Assembly (NCBI GenBank): GCA_022703295.1
Contig: JAKLDX010000065.1
Span: 1 to 6,513 of the forward strand
Reading direction: 5' to 3'
Source: Candidatus Omnitrophota bacterium
GTDB taxonomy: Bacteria; Omnitrophota; Gorgyraeia; 2-01-FULL-45-10
Length of the DNA: 6,513 bases
In this document: positions 6,434 to 6,513 of the stretch, piece after piece
How positions within the stretch are numbered: position 1 is the first letter of the stretch
Layout of the letters: every line of letters starts with the position of its first letter
Notes under the pieces: model-generated
Told to the model about the DNA's origin: nothing
What the model saw: only the letters and a program-made list of their open reading frames with translations
Database searches by the model: none
Program-made: the position numbers and the translations under genes

Positions 6434-6513
6434 ATGGATGAAAATACCAAAATACTGGACTCCGAGAAGGCCCTTCTCATACTAAAAGAGATAGAGGCAA
6501 ACCCGAAGACCAC
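6434..6513 (+). CDS. EPS-associated MarR-family winged-helix regulator, N-terminus (3' partial)
   Basis: The gene runs off the right edge; 26 complete codons are visible. The peptide has a short acidic lead and then EKALLILKEIEANPKT (residues 11-26), which resembles the first helices of the small EPS-associated MarR-family regulators; there this helix is followed by the helix-turn-helix and wing that bind DNA. The diagnostic recognition helix lies outside the window, so another Lrp- or MarR-like winged-helix protein is possible. ATG 6434 is chosen because AGGAG (6421-6425) is correctly spaced; the in-frame ATG at 6413 lies upstream of the predicted transcription start and lacks a ribosome site. 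It has its own promoter after the amidotransferase gene, and its position beside EPS genes suggests it controls this or an adjoining polysaccharide operon. Confidence 0.65.
   Translation, partial: MDENTKILDSEKALLILKEIEANPKT

Overview
The window is part of a bacterial surface-polysaccharide (exopolysaccharide, O-antigen or capsule) biosynthesis locus. All genes lie on the + strand and are packed tightly. In order they are: the C-terminal end of a UDP-glucuronate decarboxylase-like sugar-nucleotide enzyme (to 178); a long two-domain glycosyltransferase (197-1921); a 121-base gap with a plausible sigma70-type promoter; a DegT/DnrJ/EryC1/StrS sugar aminotransferase (2043-3152); a divergent Kdo-transferase (WaaA/KdtA, GT30) homologue (3156-4460); an AsnB-type glutamine amidotransferase (4461-6374); and, after a 59-base gap with its own promoter, the first 26 codons of a small winged-helix protein resembling the EPS-associated MarR-family regulators (from 6434).

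The organism is probably Gram-negative, because a GT30-type transferase implies Kdo chemistry. Isoleucine ATA and arginine AGG/AGA codons are very common and overall GC looks intermediate by eye. That style, together with an EPS-type MarR regulator beside EPS genes, fits uncultivated lineages such as Omnitrophota or deltaproteobacteria-like groups. This assignment is inference only, as no taxonomic marker is present.

There appear to be three transcription units. The first is the decarboxylase plus the double glycosyltransferase, 18 bases apart. The second is aminotransferase-GT30-amidotransferase, with gaps of 3 and 0 bases, so these three are almost certainly co-transcribed and translationally coupled. 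The third is the regulator. The decarboxylase would supply UDP-xylose (or its 4-keto intermediate), the aminotransferase would put an amine on a keto-sugar, the GT30 protein would transfer a Kdo-like ulosonic acid, and the AsnB-like protein would amidate an acidic sugar or make asparagine. The two-domain enzyme would add one or two sugars.

The points most worth checking are the tight coupling of an aminotransferase to a divergent GT30 enzyme (possibly an amino-ulosonic acid pathway), the glycosyltransferase fusion with an unassigned second GT-A-like domain, and a hairpin at the predicted 5' end of the regulator mRNA that carries the ribosome binding site in its loop. No RNA gene, insertion sequence, CRISPR array, attachment site or clear rho-independent terminator was seen.
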